Part shown: positions 1 to 9,318 of the stretch, one piece after another
How the letters are laid out: each line of letters opens with the position of its first letter
Position numbering within the stretch: position 1 is the first letter of the stretch
Origin: Planctomycetota bacterium
Lineage (GTDB): Bacteria > Planctomycetota > PLA2
Assembly (NCBI GenBank): GCA_021776785.1
Contig: JAJFFF010000016.1
Coordinates: 1-64,000 of the forward strand
DNA length: 64,000 nucleotides
Direction: 5' to 3'
Notes under the pieces: model-generated
What the model was told of the DNA's origin: nothing
What the model saw: the letters and a program-made list of their open reading frames with translations, nothing else
Databases searched by the model: none
Program-made: the position numbers and the translations under genes

Positions 1-204
1 CTGATAGGGACGCCGCCCTCCGAAATCGACAGTCAGGGATGAAAAGCCCGCAGAGATGATTGGCTACGAGCTGACCCTCTCCCTTGCTCCCTCCATACAC
101 GGAGAAGCTCAAGACAGACGAAACACGAAATTCAAAACAGATACTGGAAGACTGCGGCCCGTTTAGAGATGGTTCCGTATCTGGCCCACGGGAGGATGTT
201 GTCC
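1..204. other. Window start, no complete gene
   Basis: Nothing here can be supported as a gene. One forward frame is open from base 1 to a TGA at 40-42 and could be the last residues of a gene cut by the window edge, but it is too short to judge. The last 30 bases carry the ribosome binding site of the next gene (GGGAGG at 190-195). Confidence 0.4.
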
Positions 205-903
205 ATGAAGTACCTGATCGTGCTGTGCTTTTCGTTGTTCGCCATCGCCCCTCTGGGGGGCTGCGGCAAGAGTGCGCCGCCTGCCAGCCTGGCTGAGTCC
301 GGCGCCAGGACGCCTCAGGGGCTGCTCGATAAGTTGGCGGCCATAGCTGCCTCTGAGGCGTCCTCGAATCTGATTGCGCTGCTCCCCCTGTTCCATCCCG
401 ATGAGCGGCCCGCGCTGGCGCTGGTCGTGATCGTCATTCCGCTCGCGTTCGCACCCGTGATCGTCGGCTTGGCCGGCAAAAAGCAGGTTGAACTCGAGCC
501 TCTGCTCAAGGAAGCGGAACAAACATTGGCCCGTCACGGTCTCGAAGATGCAGTTGAATCCCTGAAGAAGATGGACATTAAGGTCGACTCCCCGGTTGCG
601 GAGAGGCTGGCCGCTTTAAGCAGTGTGATGAAGGACGTAGACTACATGGCTGTAGCCCGGGAGTCTTTTGCCATCTTGGAGAAACTTGTCGCGGTCTTGC
701 CTGAGGCTTCGGGGCTTTCTTCGGGCGGATTCGGCCCAATTACGCCAGACACCATCGCCAAGGCGCGCGCCTCCCTGAAGGTCGATGGCAATACAGCCGT
801 CGTCGACGCGATTGCGGAGGACGGCAAGCCAGTCGTCATGGTGAAGGCCGCCGATGGCTACTGGTACGTGAGTGCGGTAAAGAGCAAGATGTTCGACAAA
901 TAG
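205..903 (+). CDS. Predicted lipoprotein of unknown function
   Basis: 232-residue exported protein. Residues 1-19 are a lipoprotein signal peptide ending in a lipobox (LGGC, Cys20), so the mature protein should be lipid-anchored. A strongly hydrophobic stretch at about residues 70-90 could be a second membrane segment. The C-terminal third (from about 190) reads like a small beta-rich domain. The start at 205 is chosen because GGAGG at 191-195 lies at normal spacing and the signal peptide begins exactly there; the in-frame ATG at 196 is too close to that site. I do not recognise the family. Codon use looks less GC-biased than in most of the window, so this end may be of different origin. It is followed by a short kinase-like reading frame. 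Confidence 0.7.
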   Translation: MKYLIVLCFSLFAIAPLGGCGKSAPPASLAESGARTPQGLLDKLAAIAASEASSNLIALLPLFHPDERPALALVVIVIPLAFAPVIVGLAGKKQVELEPLLKEAEQTLARHGLEDAVESLKKMDIKVDSPVAERLAALSSVMKDVDYMAVARESFAILEKLVAVLPEASGLSSGGFGPITPDTIAKARASLKVDGNTAVVDAIAEDGKPVVMVKAADGYWYVSAVKSKMFDK

Positions 904-954
904 GCCAGCTCTTGAGACTGGCTAGACGCACGATTTCGTCGAGAGGGTGAGGCA

Positions 955-1128
955 ATGATGCGCGTTCAGCATCCGAACGTCGCCGAAATCCTGAGGCAAC
1001 CTGACGACGCCAGCAAGTGGTTGTACTACGTAATGGAACTGGTCCGCGGAACTGACGGGGTCCCCCTAAATCGAGCCATGTTGAATCCTCTGGAGCAGCC
1101 GCGCGGCCGTGTTGAGATGCGCAACTGA
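955..1128 (+). pseudogene. Fragment of a serine/threonine protein kinase (57 aa)
   Basis: A short frame with a good ribosome binding site (GAGAGGGTGAGG at 941-952) encodes 57 residues. Two Hanks-type kinase landmarks appear in the right order: HPNVAEIL (the HPNI segment before beta-4) and YYVMELVRG (the hinge strand of beta-5), followed by a V-P-L stretch. Everything before (P-loop, catalytic Lys) and after (HRD, DFG) is missing and the frame ends soon after the hinge. It is therefore best read as the remnant of a Planctomycete-style kinase gene. It could instead be a translated small protein, since start and stop are intact. Confidence 0.5.
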
Positions 1129-1296
1129 TGCGCATCTCCTGGACTCTATGGAAGCTATGGACTCAGCGGACAACTCGCAGCCGTAAGTCCTTGGTAGTTC
1201 CCGTTAGCGCAACGGATTATGAGTCCGTAGGTTCGCGCCGCCGATGACTTCGCGTTTTTTCGTCGCGTTCGCCGGCGAGCGCGTACCTCGCTTCCG
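1129..1296. other. Intergenic, with a tRNA-like palindrome
   Basis: No gene is visible. At 1213-1229 the sequence ACGGATTATGAGTCCGT forms a five-base-pair stem; read on the minus strand its loop is CTCATAA, identical to a tRNA-Met anticodon loop. The flanks do not give an acceptor stem or T arm, so this is at most a decayed tRNA. Confidence 0.35.
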
Positions 1297-3465
1297 CTAA
1301 TCCGTCGGGCCGGCGTTGATCCACAGCTCGATGATTGCGAGGCCGTCTACGTCGAGTCGGTTGCGTCCGAGCGGCGGCATTTGCCCTGTCCCGAAGCGCC
1401 CCATGAGTTCATGCACGACACTCGTTGCCGCCGAGCCGGCTTCGATGCGGAACGGGTTTGGCAGTTGGCTTTGGCCCGTTGTCGGCACCACTCCTACCGT
1501 GTTGGTTTGGCCGACTAGAAACAACGAACGAAACTCGATGTTGACCGGCGTCGGGCCGTTCGCTCGGTGGCATTGCGCGCAGTTTGTGTCTAAGTACGCA
1601 CGTGCGCGGGCGGCGAGCGGCGCCGTGGTGTCGTGCGGATTCGCAAGCGCGAGGTGCGACGACGCCGCGCCGATGTCGCTGCTGAACATTCCGATGTGGT
1701 TCCACGTGCGCAACTGGTTATCGGTGAGCTCCGGGTAGTCGAAATCGCGGTTGATCTGACGCGTGTGCACGCCGAGAACTCTTCCCGCCGCTTCGGTGTG
1801 ACAGCTCATGCAGTCGCCGCGACTCGGGAAGTACCAGTCGAACGTGACCGAACCTGCGCTGTCGTCGGCCACCGTGATCGTCTCCGTGGCGCTGTCGTCC
1901 AACAGATCGGCGTCCGTTCCGGCTTGGTTCCAGCGATACGTGTATCCTTGCCACCCGGCTTCCGCGTGCACGAGAACGCGCGTTTCGAGACGCCGCATCG
2001 CGCCGGTCGCCAACTCGATCTCGAAGTGTTTGACCAAGACCGTGCCGATCGGAAACGTCCACGGCGACGTCGCGGAAAAATCGATCGTCGCGGTGCCGGG
2101 CAATGCGATCCAGCGCCGCTTGATGGCGCCGTCGGACCAAAACGACGCGTTGACGTCGTATTCGACAACACCCGCCGTCGGCGTGAGCGACGCGGTGTTT
2201 GCAAACAGTCCGGTCTCCGACAACGTCTCCGGAATCTCGCCGATGCCGCCGCCGCCGACTTCTTCGAACCGGTAGATCGCGCCGTCGAACGAACACACGT
2301 AGAGCTCGCCCGCCTCGTCCTCGCCGAACGACGCGATCGAACCCATCTGCAACAGCTGTTCGTTCGATGTCGCAGTGTTCGTCGCGGGATCGTAAACCAG
2401 TCCCCAAAGGCGCCCGGATGCAAAGTCGCCGTAGAGGTACACGCCTTGCAGCGTCGTGAGCGTGGGACCGCGGTACACGTACCCGCCGGTGATGCTTTGG
2501 CCCAGGCTGCGCGGGTACGTAACGATCGGACCTTCGAAGTTCGACGCCGGCAAACCGGTGGGGTTGTTGAAGCTCTCGTTGCCTTCAAACAAGCGCCAGC
2601 CGTAGTTGCCGCCGCGCGTGATCACATCGATCTCCTCCATCGAACCCTGGCCGACATCGCCGGCCCAGAGCCGGCCGGTCGTGCGATCGAAGCTGATACG
2701 CCACGGGTTGCGGAGTCCATAAGCCCAGATGTAACTGCGCAAGGCCGTCGGCGTCGTATAAAACGGGTTGTCCACAACGGGCGTGCCGTCGGTGTTGATC
2801 CGCAAGATCTTGCCGAGCAACGTGTTCATACTCTGCCCGTTGTTTTGCGGATCGCCGCCGCTGCCGCCGTCGCCGGACGCAACGTACAACTTGTCGTCGG
2901 GGCCAAAGGCCATGCACCCGCCGTTGTGATTCGAAAACGGCTGGTCGAACTCGAGGAGAACGGTCTCGGTTGTGAGCGCGGCGTTCGGATCGCTGGGCGA
3001 AGCTTCAAAGCGCGAAATGCGTGAACGACGCGGGGAGGCGAGCGAGTAGTACACGTAAAACCGGCGGTTCGTCGCGTAGTCCGGGTCAAACGCGAGGCCT
3101 AAAAGACCCTCTTCGTTGCCGGCGCGGCTGACATTGATTTGGAGGAATGTGGACCGCTCGTTGACCGCCACGTCGTCGCGGTTCGGGAACACGTAGATCG
3201 TGCCGCCCTGCTCGGCGACGAACAACCGATCCGTTCCGTCGCCGGCCGACGTCAAAAAGATCGGCCGGTCGAATCCAAGGTTGGAAAAGGCGCGCACCTC
3301 GCGCAGATCGGACGGGACAGGCAGTCCGGTCGGTAGGTTCAAACCTTGGACCACGGTGCGCGCCGAGAGCCCGAATTGGGGCGCGGCGCTGCTACCGCCG
3401 CAGCCGGCCACAAAGACCGCGCAGCCGAGCACGCATGTGGTCACGAAACGAGCGAACAATCTCAT
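1297..3465 (-). CDS. Secreted PQQ-type sugar dehydrogenase fused to a dihaem c-type domain
   Basis: 722-residue lipoprotein (signal peptide with lipobox FVAGC, Cys22). Residues about 55-410 form a six-bladed propeller of the glucose/sorbosone dehydrogenase type; conserved pieces include DRLFVAEQGGTIYVF, EEGLLGLAFDPDY, LYVASGDGGSGGDPQN and YIWAYGLRNPWRISFD. A linker domain (about 420-550) precedes a c-type cytochrome part with two haem-binding CxxCH motifs, CMSCH at 552-556 and CAQCH at 629-633, and a possible axial Met in QMPPLG. Known for the family: PQQ enzymes oxidise sugars in the periplasm and pass electrons to haem c. Inference: the fusion sends electrons internally to the two haems. 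Transcribed divergently from the esterase gene across 60 bp. Substrate unknown. Confidence 0.85.
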   Translation of the reverse strand: MRLFARFVTTCVLGCAVFVAGCGGSSAAPQFGLSARTVVQGLNLPTGLPVPSDLREVRAFSNLGFDRPIFLTSAGDGTDRLFVAEQGGTIYVFPNRDDVAVNERSTFLQINVSRAGNEEGLLGLAFDPDYATNRRFYVYYSLASPRRSRISRFEASPSDPNAALTTETVLLEFDQPFSNHNGGCMAFGPDDKLYVASGDGGSGGDPQNNGQSMNTLLGKILRINTDGTPVVDNPFYTTPTALRSYIWAYGLRNPWRISFDRTTGRLWAGDVGQGSMEEIDVITRGGNYGWRLFEGNESFNNPTGLPASNFEGPIVTYPRSLGQSITGGYVYRGPTLTTLQGVYLYGDFASGRLWGLVYDPATNTATSNEQLLQMGSIASFGEDEAGELYVCSFDGAIYRFEEVGGGGIGEIPETLSETGLFANTASLTPTAGVVEYDVNASFWSDGAIKRRWIALPGTATIDFSATSPWTFPIGTVLVKHFEIELATGAMRRLETRVLVHAEAGWQGYTYRWNQAGTDADLLDDSATETITVADDSAGSVTFDWYFPSRGDCMSCHTEAAGRVLGVHTRQINRDFDYPELTDNQLRTWNHIGMFSSDIGAASSHLALANPHDTTAPLAARARAYLDTNCAQCHRANGPTPVNIEFRSLFLVGQTNTVGVVPTTGQSQLPNPFRIEAGSAATSVVHELMGRFGTGQMPPLGRNRLDVDGLAIIELWINAGPTD

Positions 3466-3525
3466 CGAACCTACCTCCAGAGAAACCTTATCCCAGGTGA
3501 GACCGACGTCGCGTACTCTACCGAG

Positions 3526-5076
3526 ATGCGGTTTCTGCTTTGTCTACTTCTGATTGGACTCTGTCTCGATTCGGCGCGGGCCGACGCGCTCGATGACGCG
3601 TTGGCGGTTGTGCGCCAAGCGCCGCCGGCAAAGCGAAAGCAAGCCGTCATGGCGGTCTTGGCGTTGAAGCCCGAGCGCGCGGTGCTTTTGTCGAAGCTTG
3701 CGGCCGGCGTTCCGGTGGCGCCGATCGGGGCCGGGTGGCACGTGTTGGCGGCCACCGATAAGAACGGGATCGCGCGGCCGTTTCATCTGTACGTTCCCGA
3801 GTCGGCGCGAGGAGCCGAGCGTCCGCCGCTTCTTGTGTACATGCACGGCGGCGTATCGCGTCCGGCGTATCCCGATCGCGTCAACACCTACGGTCGCATG
3901 TGGACGCCTTACGCGGACGAGAACGGATTTGTGATCGCGTACCCGATGGCGCGCGGCGATTGCATGTGGTGGCGCGCGGCGGGCGTGGCACACGTGAGCG
4001 CGTGCATTCGCGAAGTCAAGCGTCTTGTCACGATCGATGACAACCGCATCATCGGCACCGGATTTTCGGACGGCGCATCGGGAAGCTACCACCTCGCGAT
4101 GGCGGCGCCCGATCCCTTCGCGGGCTTCATCCCGATGAACGGACACCCGGCCGTTCCGGCGAGCGCGTCGGGCGAGCAGCTGTATCTGCACAATCTCAAA
4201 CACGTGCCGTTGCTGGTGGCGGCGACGCGCGACGACCAGCTCTATCCCGCCGCCGCTGTGATTCGCCACCTGCTTCCGTCGTTGGAGCAGGGCGCGCACA
4301 TTCGCATCATCTCCTACGAGACCGGGAATCACCGCCCTGTGTACTTCGAAGAACAGGCCGAAGGGTTCGCCAACTTTGTGACGAACACCGTGCGCGATCC
4401 GCGTCGCCCGACGATTGATTGGTGGAGCGCTGCGCCGTCGACGGGACGCGCAAGCTGGTTGGAGCTGATCGAGTTCGGCGAAACGACGAAGATGGTGGCG
4501 ACCGACGAAGACATCAACATCATGTCGACGCCCGGGCGCGTGCGCTTGGGGATCAACATCGACCGAGCGTTTGAAGGGCCCGGCCTCAAGGTCAGCGTCG
4601 TCACGGAACGGTCGAACGCATTGCGAATGGGACTCCAAGTGGGCGATGTGATCCACGAGATGGATGGCAAGCCGATCGTGAACCTCAGAGACCTACAAGT
4701 CATGCTGGCCGACAAAAAGTACGGACAACCGCTCCAACTGCAGGTGCAGCGCGGAGACCAGGAGCCGGTGACGCTCGACGGCGCGATCGAGGCGTTCAAG
4801 TCGGTCCCGTATTACCTTCGCAAGAAGCCGACCGCGCATGTGGCGGCGCGGATCGGCGACGGCGAGGTGGGGCTACGCGTGCGCGGTGTTCGTCACCTCC
4901 GTGTCCATCTTGCGCCTCAGGAGGAGCCGCACGAATCGATCAAGCTTGTGTTGAATGGCGTCGCGATCGAGGCCCGGCCTGTCCCGGTCTCTGTGCGCGC
5001 GATCGTCGAGGCATGGGCGGCGCACTGCGACAGCGGGCGCGTGTACTCGCACTATCTGGACGTGATGCACCGCTGA
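3526..5076 (+). CDS. Secreted alpha/beta-hydrolase (PHB-depolymerase-like esterase) with C-terminal PDZ domain
   Basis: 516 residues with a signal peptide at 1-19. The hydrolase domain (about 65-295) has an oxyanion-hole motif HGG at 107-109, a nucleophile elbow GFSDG with Ser181, and candidate acid and base residues in ATRDD (about 235) and GNHRP (His269). The layout resembles the poly(3-hydroxybutyrate) depolymerase/feruloyl esterase group. A PDZ domain follows (about 352-412, with MGLQVGDVIHEMDGKPI) and then about 100 residues of unknown fold. The start at 3526 is used because the signal peptide begins there; an upstream in-frame extension would cover the divergent promoter. The PDZ domain suggests docking to a peptide or protein partner. 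Substrate not deducible. Confidence 0.8.
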   Translation: MRFLLCLLLIGLCLDSARADALDDALAVVRQAPPAKRKQAVMAVLALKPERAVLLSKLAAGVPVAPIGAGWHVLAATDKNGIARPFHLYVPESARGAERPPLLVYMHGGVSRPAYPDRVNTYGRMWTPYADENGFVIAYPMARGDCMWWRAAGVAHVSACIREVKRLVTIDDNRIIGTGFSDGASGSYHLAMAAPDPFAGFIPMNGHPAVPASASGEQLYLHNLKHVPLLVAATRDDQLYPAAAVIRHLLPSLEQGAHIRIISYETGNHRPVYFEEQAEGFANFVTNTVRDPRRPTIDWWSAAPSTGRASWLELIEFGETTKMVATDEDINIMSTPGRVRLGINIDRAFEGPGLKVSVVTERSNALRMGLQVGDVIHEMDGKPIVNLRDLQVMLADKKYGQPLQLQVQRGDQEPVTLDGAIEAFKSVPYYLRKKPTAHVAARIGDGEVGLRVRGVRHLRVHLAPQEEPHESIKLVLNGVAIEARPVPVSVRAIVEAWAAHCDSGRVYSHYLDVMHR

Positions 5077-5117
5077 TCCGATACGGACTGCTCGGTCTGC
5101 GGTATTCTGCATGCACC

Positions 5118-5738
5118 ATGCGTGTCCTGAAATTGATGACTTGGGTGACCCTCGCCGCGGCGATGGCGTGCACGACGACCGTGCGCGATCTGCCGCCCGA
5201 TCGGGAAGCTGACGCGCGCATTGCGGGGACGCTTGATTTTTCGGGTAGCCGCTTGAGCCCGGTGTTGCGGATTCGCAGTGCCGCCGGCCAGGAATACGTC
5301 CTGCGACCGGAGCGAAAAACGTTTGTCATGGCGTTACCGGCGGGACGTTACGAACTCCTAAACTTCGGTAACTACAAGCCGACCGAAGATCGACTGTCGT
5401 TTGACGCACAATCCGACAAAACGCTCTACATCGGAAGTTTCGTGGCCGCGCGCACGGCGGACGGGGATCTGCGCATCGCGATACGCGATGAGCGCAACGA
5501 TGTGGCCGCGCGATTGGAGCGGCGGTATCCCGAACTCAACATCGAGTCGGGGCTGACGCAGTCGTCGTTGCAACCCCTGACGCCGGGGCAGCCGTTGGCG
5601 GTCGCCGTCGAACGCATCGAACAACCGACGACCGTCGGATTCGGCGTGGGGTATCACGGCTATCATCGTCGCCCGTATCGCGGGCGTTATCGAAGCTACT
5701 ACCACCGTCGCTACGGCGTCCGGTACTACTGCCCCTGA
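5118..5738 (+). CDS. Predicted lipoprotein with His/Tyr/Arg-rich tail
   Basis: 206 residues. A lipoprotein signal peptide ends at Cys18 (AMAC). The middle part is a small beta-rich domain with no family I recognise. The last 30 residues are extremely rich in Tyr, His, Arg and Gly (repeats like YHGYHRRPYRGRY), which suggests metal, polyanion or cell-wall binding. The stop overlaps the start of the next gene in the arrangement TGATG, so the two are probably translationally coupled. Confidence 0.7.
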   Translation: MRVLKLMTWVTLAAAMACTTTVRDLPPDREADARIAGTLDFSGSRLSPVLRIRSAAGQEYVLRPERKTFVMALPAGRYELLNFGNYKPTEDRLSFDAQSDKTLYIGSFVAARTADGDLRIAIRDERNDVAARLERRYPELNIESGLTQSSLQPLTPGQPLAVAVERIEQPTTVGFGVGYHGYHRRPYRGRYRSYYHRRYGVRYYCP

Positions 5739-8692
5739 TGCGTTGTTTCCAGCTCTCGGTTGCGCTTGCTCTGATCTTAGGGTCCGTCCAGGGTGCACCG
5801 GCGCACCTCGACCTAGCCGACCGCTTTCTCGAGGCGTTTCGGGATGGCGACAAGAGTCGGCAGGCGCTGCTCGCCGCGAAGCCCGCGCATCGCGTTGCGT
5901 ACGCGCTCACGGTGGAGTGGATGCTGAGCCGTGGGCATCGCAAGGAGGCGGCCGCGTTGGCCGACATGCGCGGCGGGCCCGAGCGCGAGGGGCTGAAGCG
6001 TCTTGTGCAGGCGTTTGTGCCCGCGTCCGACCGTCAGGTTCACGCGCTGCAGAGTGCGGCGAAGTTGGCGTCACGCGATGGTGCGGCGGCGCGGCGCATG
6101 CTCGCGGATTGCGGTCCGCTTGTGCCGGGGACGCTTTGGGCTGCCCGCGTCGAATGGGTGCGCGCGGGTGCGTTCGCGACCGAAAACAATGGTGCTGCGG
6201 CCGGCGCGGCGTTTGGGCGTTGCGCGGCTTTGAGTAAGGCGTGCGGTTGGATCGAACGTTGGCAACGGGCCAGTGTGCAGCGTCTGCGCTACGCGGCAAC
6301 GCGCGCGGCGGCGGACGACGCGGTTGCGGCCGCCCTCGCGTGGGGCGAACCGGAGCTACGACGGCGCGCGCTTCGCAATCGAGCAGCGGTGTTAACCCAG
6401 TTGGCGCGCCGGGCCGAAGGAGCAAAAGCACGCGATCTCCGGCGCTTGGTACGCACCGACTTGGTGACTTCGATCGAGCTCGCGATGCGTGCTGGCAAGA
6501 ACCTTGAGGCCGGTCGCCTTGAGCGTGCGCTCGCGTTTCACTGGCAGGTGGAGGAGCGCGACGTGCGGATGGCGGTGCCGTTGTATCGCCGCGCGATCAA
6601 GACGCTGGGCGCCGCCAACGCCACCAAGGACCAGCGGGACACCAAGATCAACCTTGCGCTGGCGTTGCGGAGGCTAGGGCAGTACGAAGAATCGCTGGCG
6701 CTTGTCGATGGGATGGTTGTGTCGGCCACGGGCGCGGAGCAAGCTACGTTGCGCGCGCAGCGGGCCTACTTGCTTGGGCGACTTGGGCGCATCGAGTCGG
6801 CGGCGGCGGCGTACGACCGTTTGACCGGCTCGAAGTCGCCCGCCTCAACCAGCGTCTCCACAGTGGCCACGCTGGTTGAGGCGGGCGAGTTGTTTCGTTT
6901 GCGCGGCGATCGGCGGCGCGCCCAGGACTTGTTCGAGCGGGTGCTGAAACAGGACGCACAGCATCGAGACGCGCGGATCGGTATCGCGCGCACGGTGATG
7001 GGGCGTGGCGCGGACGCGAACATGCTCCAACACTTCGCCGAGGTCTCAAAGTCGATCGAGAGCCGCGACAAACAGATGCGGGTCGCGATGCTGCGCGCCG
7101 TGGAGTTGCGTCACGCCGGTCATGTGCGTCACGCGTTGACGTCGGCCATGCACGCCGTCAGCCTGGTGGACGCGAAAACCGAAGACTTGGCCAACGCCGC
7201 CATTGCGTGGCTCGTCGCCGCCGATCTGAAGTTATTGCGCGGCGATACGGCGGGTGCGCTCGACGACCTCGCGCGCGGCGCCACGATCTTGTACCGTTTA
7301 AAAGACTCCGGTCGCGCGGCGACGGCGTACCTGCGCGAGTCGTTGGTGCTTGTCCAAGCCGGACGTTTAGACGACGCGACCAAGCGGGCTAAAGTGTTAG
7401 CGGCGCGCATCGCCGAACCGTCGGGAGACAAGGCGCTTCGCGCGATGGGCGAAATCGCGAACGGCATGATCGACGCGAAGGCGGGGCGCGTCGCCGAAGC
7501 GATGCAGCGCCTCGATCGCGCAAGGGACCAAGCGCGGGACAGCGGTCGGCGCGACTTGGAGGCGGCGGCGTTGGTCGCGAGCGCGATCATCGATCCGCAG
7601 CGTGCGGGCCAACTGGATCGCGCCCTTGCTTTGCTGGACGAGGATCGCACGTCCGGTCCCGAGGAACATCCGGTCGTGATCGGCGAGCGCGGCTCGATCG
7701 CGGCCAGCGTCGGACTCGCCATCGCCTCGCGCCGTCAAACCGACGGCGCCGGCGCTCGCGCGTACGCGTTCGCGGAACGCATCAAACGCGACCGCATCCT
7801 GATCGCCGCCGGGGGACGCCTTCGGTTTTTGGAGTCCGTTTTGCCCGTGGATGACTACCGTGCGTACTTGCGCTTGCGCGGCTCGATCGTGGAAGCGCGC
7901 GCCACCGACGCGGACGTGGCTCCGGCAGTGGCGGCGCACGACGGCTGGGTCAAGAAGTTGCGCGAAACGCACGCGCGCATCGCGCAGATCGCGTTTCCGC
8001 AGGTCGCGCCGCTGGCGGAAGTGCAGGCCGCCTTGCGCGACGACGAGCTGTTGGTCTTGATGGTCGATGATGCGTTCGTGCGGGCGTTGGTCGCGATGAC
8101 CAAGACCGCGTGCATCGTGGCGCCGTATGCGATCGAGGAGCCGCTCGCCGCCGCGAAAACGTTGGCGAACAAGGACACACGCTGGATCGTGGCGCCGGAT
8201 GGGGCGTGGTCGGGGCGGCGCTTACCCGCGGGACCGCGTCCGGGTCTGTCGCGTACACGCATCTCGTCGGCGGCGGCACTCGTCGCAGCGCGCCGCCCTG
8301 GTGCTTTGGGCAAGGAGGGGGCGAAGCGTTGGACGGCCGAGCCGCGCCGGCTGACGCTGGCGTTTGATCACCCCGCCGGAACCCGGTTGGATCAGACCGC
8401 GCTGCCTCACGTGACGTGGAAACAAGACAAAGAGCCGTCCGGGCTTGTCTATTTTTCGAACGTGCGTGCGGCGGGCGAAGCGTACGACGGCATGATCGCA
8501 AGAGGCGATGCGGCTGCGCTGATCTATGAACTTTTGGCTGTGCGCGGGACGCAGTACGTTGCGTTTCCGATGGGCGCGGTCGAGGCGTCCGCGTGGCAGG
8601 AGTGGCGCGCCATATGCCTCGAAACGAAACGGACCCCGGGGCGCACGCTCGTGTCGATGGGGGTTCCCATCGTCTGTTTCGGCGTTCGTTAA
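5738..8692 (+). CDS. Large exported TPR-repeat protein with degenerate CHAT-like C-terminus
   Basis: 984 residues, signal peptide at about 1-19. Residues about 30-690 are alpha-helical with many TPR-like repeats (for example LRRLGQYEESLALVDGM and LFRLRGDRRRAQDLFERVL). The C-terminal 300 residues alternate helices and strands in the order seen in CHAT peptidase-like domains attached to TPRs (DELLVLMVDDAFVRALVAM, later YFSNVRAAGEAYDGMI). The canonical CHAT His and Cys are not evident, so it is probably not a protease. Start overlaps the upstream lipoprotein stop (TGATG). The lipoprotein plus TPR pair may form an envelope complex; this is inference. Confidence 0.65.
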   Translation: MRCFQLSVALALILGSVQGAPAHLDLADRFLEAFRDGDKSRQALLAAKPAHRVAYALTVEWMLSRGHRKEAAALADMRGGPEREGLKRLVQAFVPASDRQVHALQSAAKLASRDGAAARRMLADCGPLVPGTLWAARVEWVRAGAFATENNGAAAGAAFGRCAALSKACGWIERWQRASVQRLRYAATRAAADDAVAAALAWGEPELRRRALRNRAAVLTQLARRAEGAKARDLRRLVRTDLVTSIELAMRAGKNLEAGRLERALAFHWQVEERDVRMAVPLYRRAIKTLGAANATKDQRDTKINLALALRRLGQYEESLALVDGMVVSATGAEQATLRAQRAYLLGRLGRIESAAAAYDRLTGSKSPASTSVSTVATLVEAGELFRLRGDRRRAQDLFERVLKQDAQHRDARIGIARTVMGRGADANMLQHFAEVSKSIESRDKQMRVAMLRAVELRHAGHVRHALTSAMHAVSLVDAKTEDLANAAIAWLVAADLKLLRGDTAGALDDLARGATILYRLKDSGRAATAYLRESLVLVQAGRLDDATKRAKVLAARIAEPSGDKALRAMGEIANGMIDAKAGRVAEAMQRLDRARDQARDSGRRDLEAAALVASAIIDPQRAGQLDRALALLDEDRTSGPEEHPVVIGERGSIAASVGLAIASRRQTDGAGARAYAFAERIKRDRILIAAGGRLRFLESVLPVDDYRAYLRLRGSIVEARATDADVAPAVAAHDGWVKKLRETHARIAQIAFPQVAPLAEVQAALRDDELLVLMVDDAFVRALVAMTKTACIVAPYAIEEPLAAAKTLANKDTRWIVAPDGAWSGRRLPAGPRPGLSRTRISSAAALVAARRPGALGKEGAKRWTAEPRRLTLAFDHPAGTRLDQTALPHVTWKQDKEPSGLVYFSNVRAAGEAYDGMIARGDAAALIYELLAVRGTQYVAFPMGAVEASAWQEWRAICLETKRTPGRTLVSMGVPIVCFGVR

Positions 8693-8807
8693 CGCGGCGG
8701 CGCACCGATGCGCGCATCGGTTGGGCACGCCGATTGCCTAACCCCTCCTCAGAACGAGGACGGTTTAAAAAACGCGACAACGGACGCGAGAGCGCGAATT
8801 CATCATC

Positions 8808-9146
8808 ATGATCACCAGCTACGTCAACCCGAAACAGTCTCTGATCTACCTCTCCTTGGTGGGGCCGCTCAATGAGTTGAGCGCCAACGACCTCATCAAC
8901 GAGTATTACGAGCGCCAAAATCCTGGGCTCCGCCAGTGCATCCTCGACCTCTCGGGTGCGGATTCGGCGGACGGCTCGGGCCTTAACGTGCTGCATCGCC
9001 TGTCGCTGCTTGCGCAGGTGGACGCGATCGAGTTCTCCGTCATCGCTGGCGGATGCAAACCCGAAAAAGAAATCACCGAAGCAGCCCGCCGCTTCTGGGT
9101 AGCCGTCGTCGACACAGCCAACGTCCCCTTCGCCAAACGCGCCTAG
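8808..9146 (+). CDS. STAS-domain protein (anti-anti-sigma-like)
   Basis: 112 residues forming one STAS domain: beta-strand start SLIYLSLVGPL, core strand CILDLSGAD at about 44-52, and the phospho-site region DGSGLNVL at 55-62. Known for the family: STAS proteins bind anti-sigma kinases, and the Ser/Thr of a D-[ST]-S-G motif is phosphorylated. Here the motif reads D-G-S-G, with the second Ser kept. No partner kinase or sigma factor is adjacent, so a role in partner switching is inferred only from the fold. A repeat-rich region follows. Confidence 0.75.
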   Translation: MITSYVNPKQSLIYLSLVGPLNELSANDLINEYYERQNPGLRQCILDLSGADSADGSGLNVLHRLSLLAQVDAIEFSVIAGGCKPEKEITEAARRFWVAVVDTANVPFAKRA

Positions 9147-9258
9147 GCAATACGAACAGCGACGGCGGTGACAGAGCTGCCCTGCGCGGTCAGAGTTCGA
9201 ACGTCAAACGTTCCTCGAACGATCGGGCGCAGAGCGCGGGGACCCCGTAGTTTTCGTT

Positions 9259-9274
9259 GGGCGAACGTTCGCCC
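9259..9274. repeat. Perfect 16-base palindrome
   Basis: GGGCGAACGTTCGCCC reads the same on both strands. It lies between the STAS gene and the hairpin array. It could be an operator or a hairpin without a loop; nothing shows which. Confidence 0.5.
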
Positions 9275-9318
9275 TGCCGCGAGAGGCGCCAACAAGACCG
9301 AGACGCCTGGCCGGCGAA

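Noticed and set aside
1196-1245. tRNA gene
   Set aside because: An anticodon-like stem-loop (CTCATAA on the minus strand) is present, but no acceptor stem or T arm closes the cloverleaf. A decayed copy is possible.
1633-3024. Long antisense frame across the sugar dehydrogenase
   Set aside because: High-GC codon bias opens opposite frames; it has no start signal, and the sense frame has haem and propeller motifs.
5738-8692. CHAT protease
   Set aside because: The C-terminal domain has the strand/helix order but no obvious His/Cys pair; only weak resemblance is claimed.
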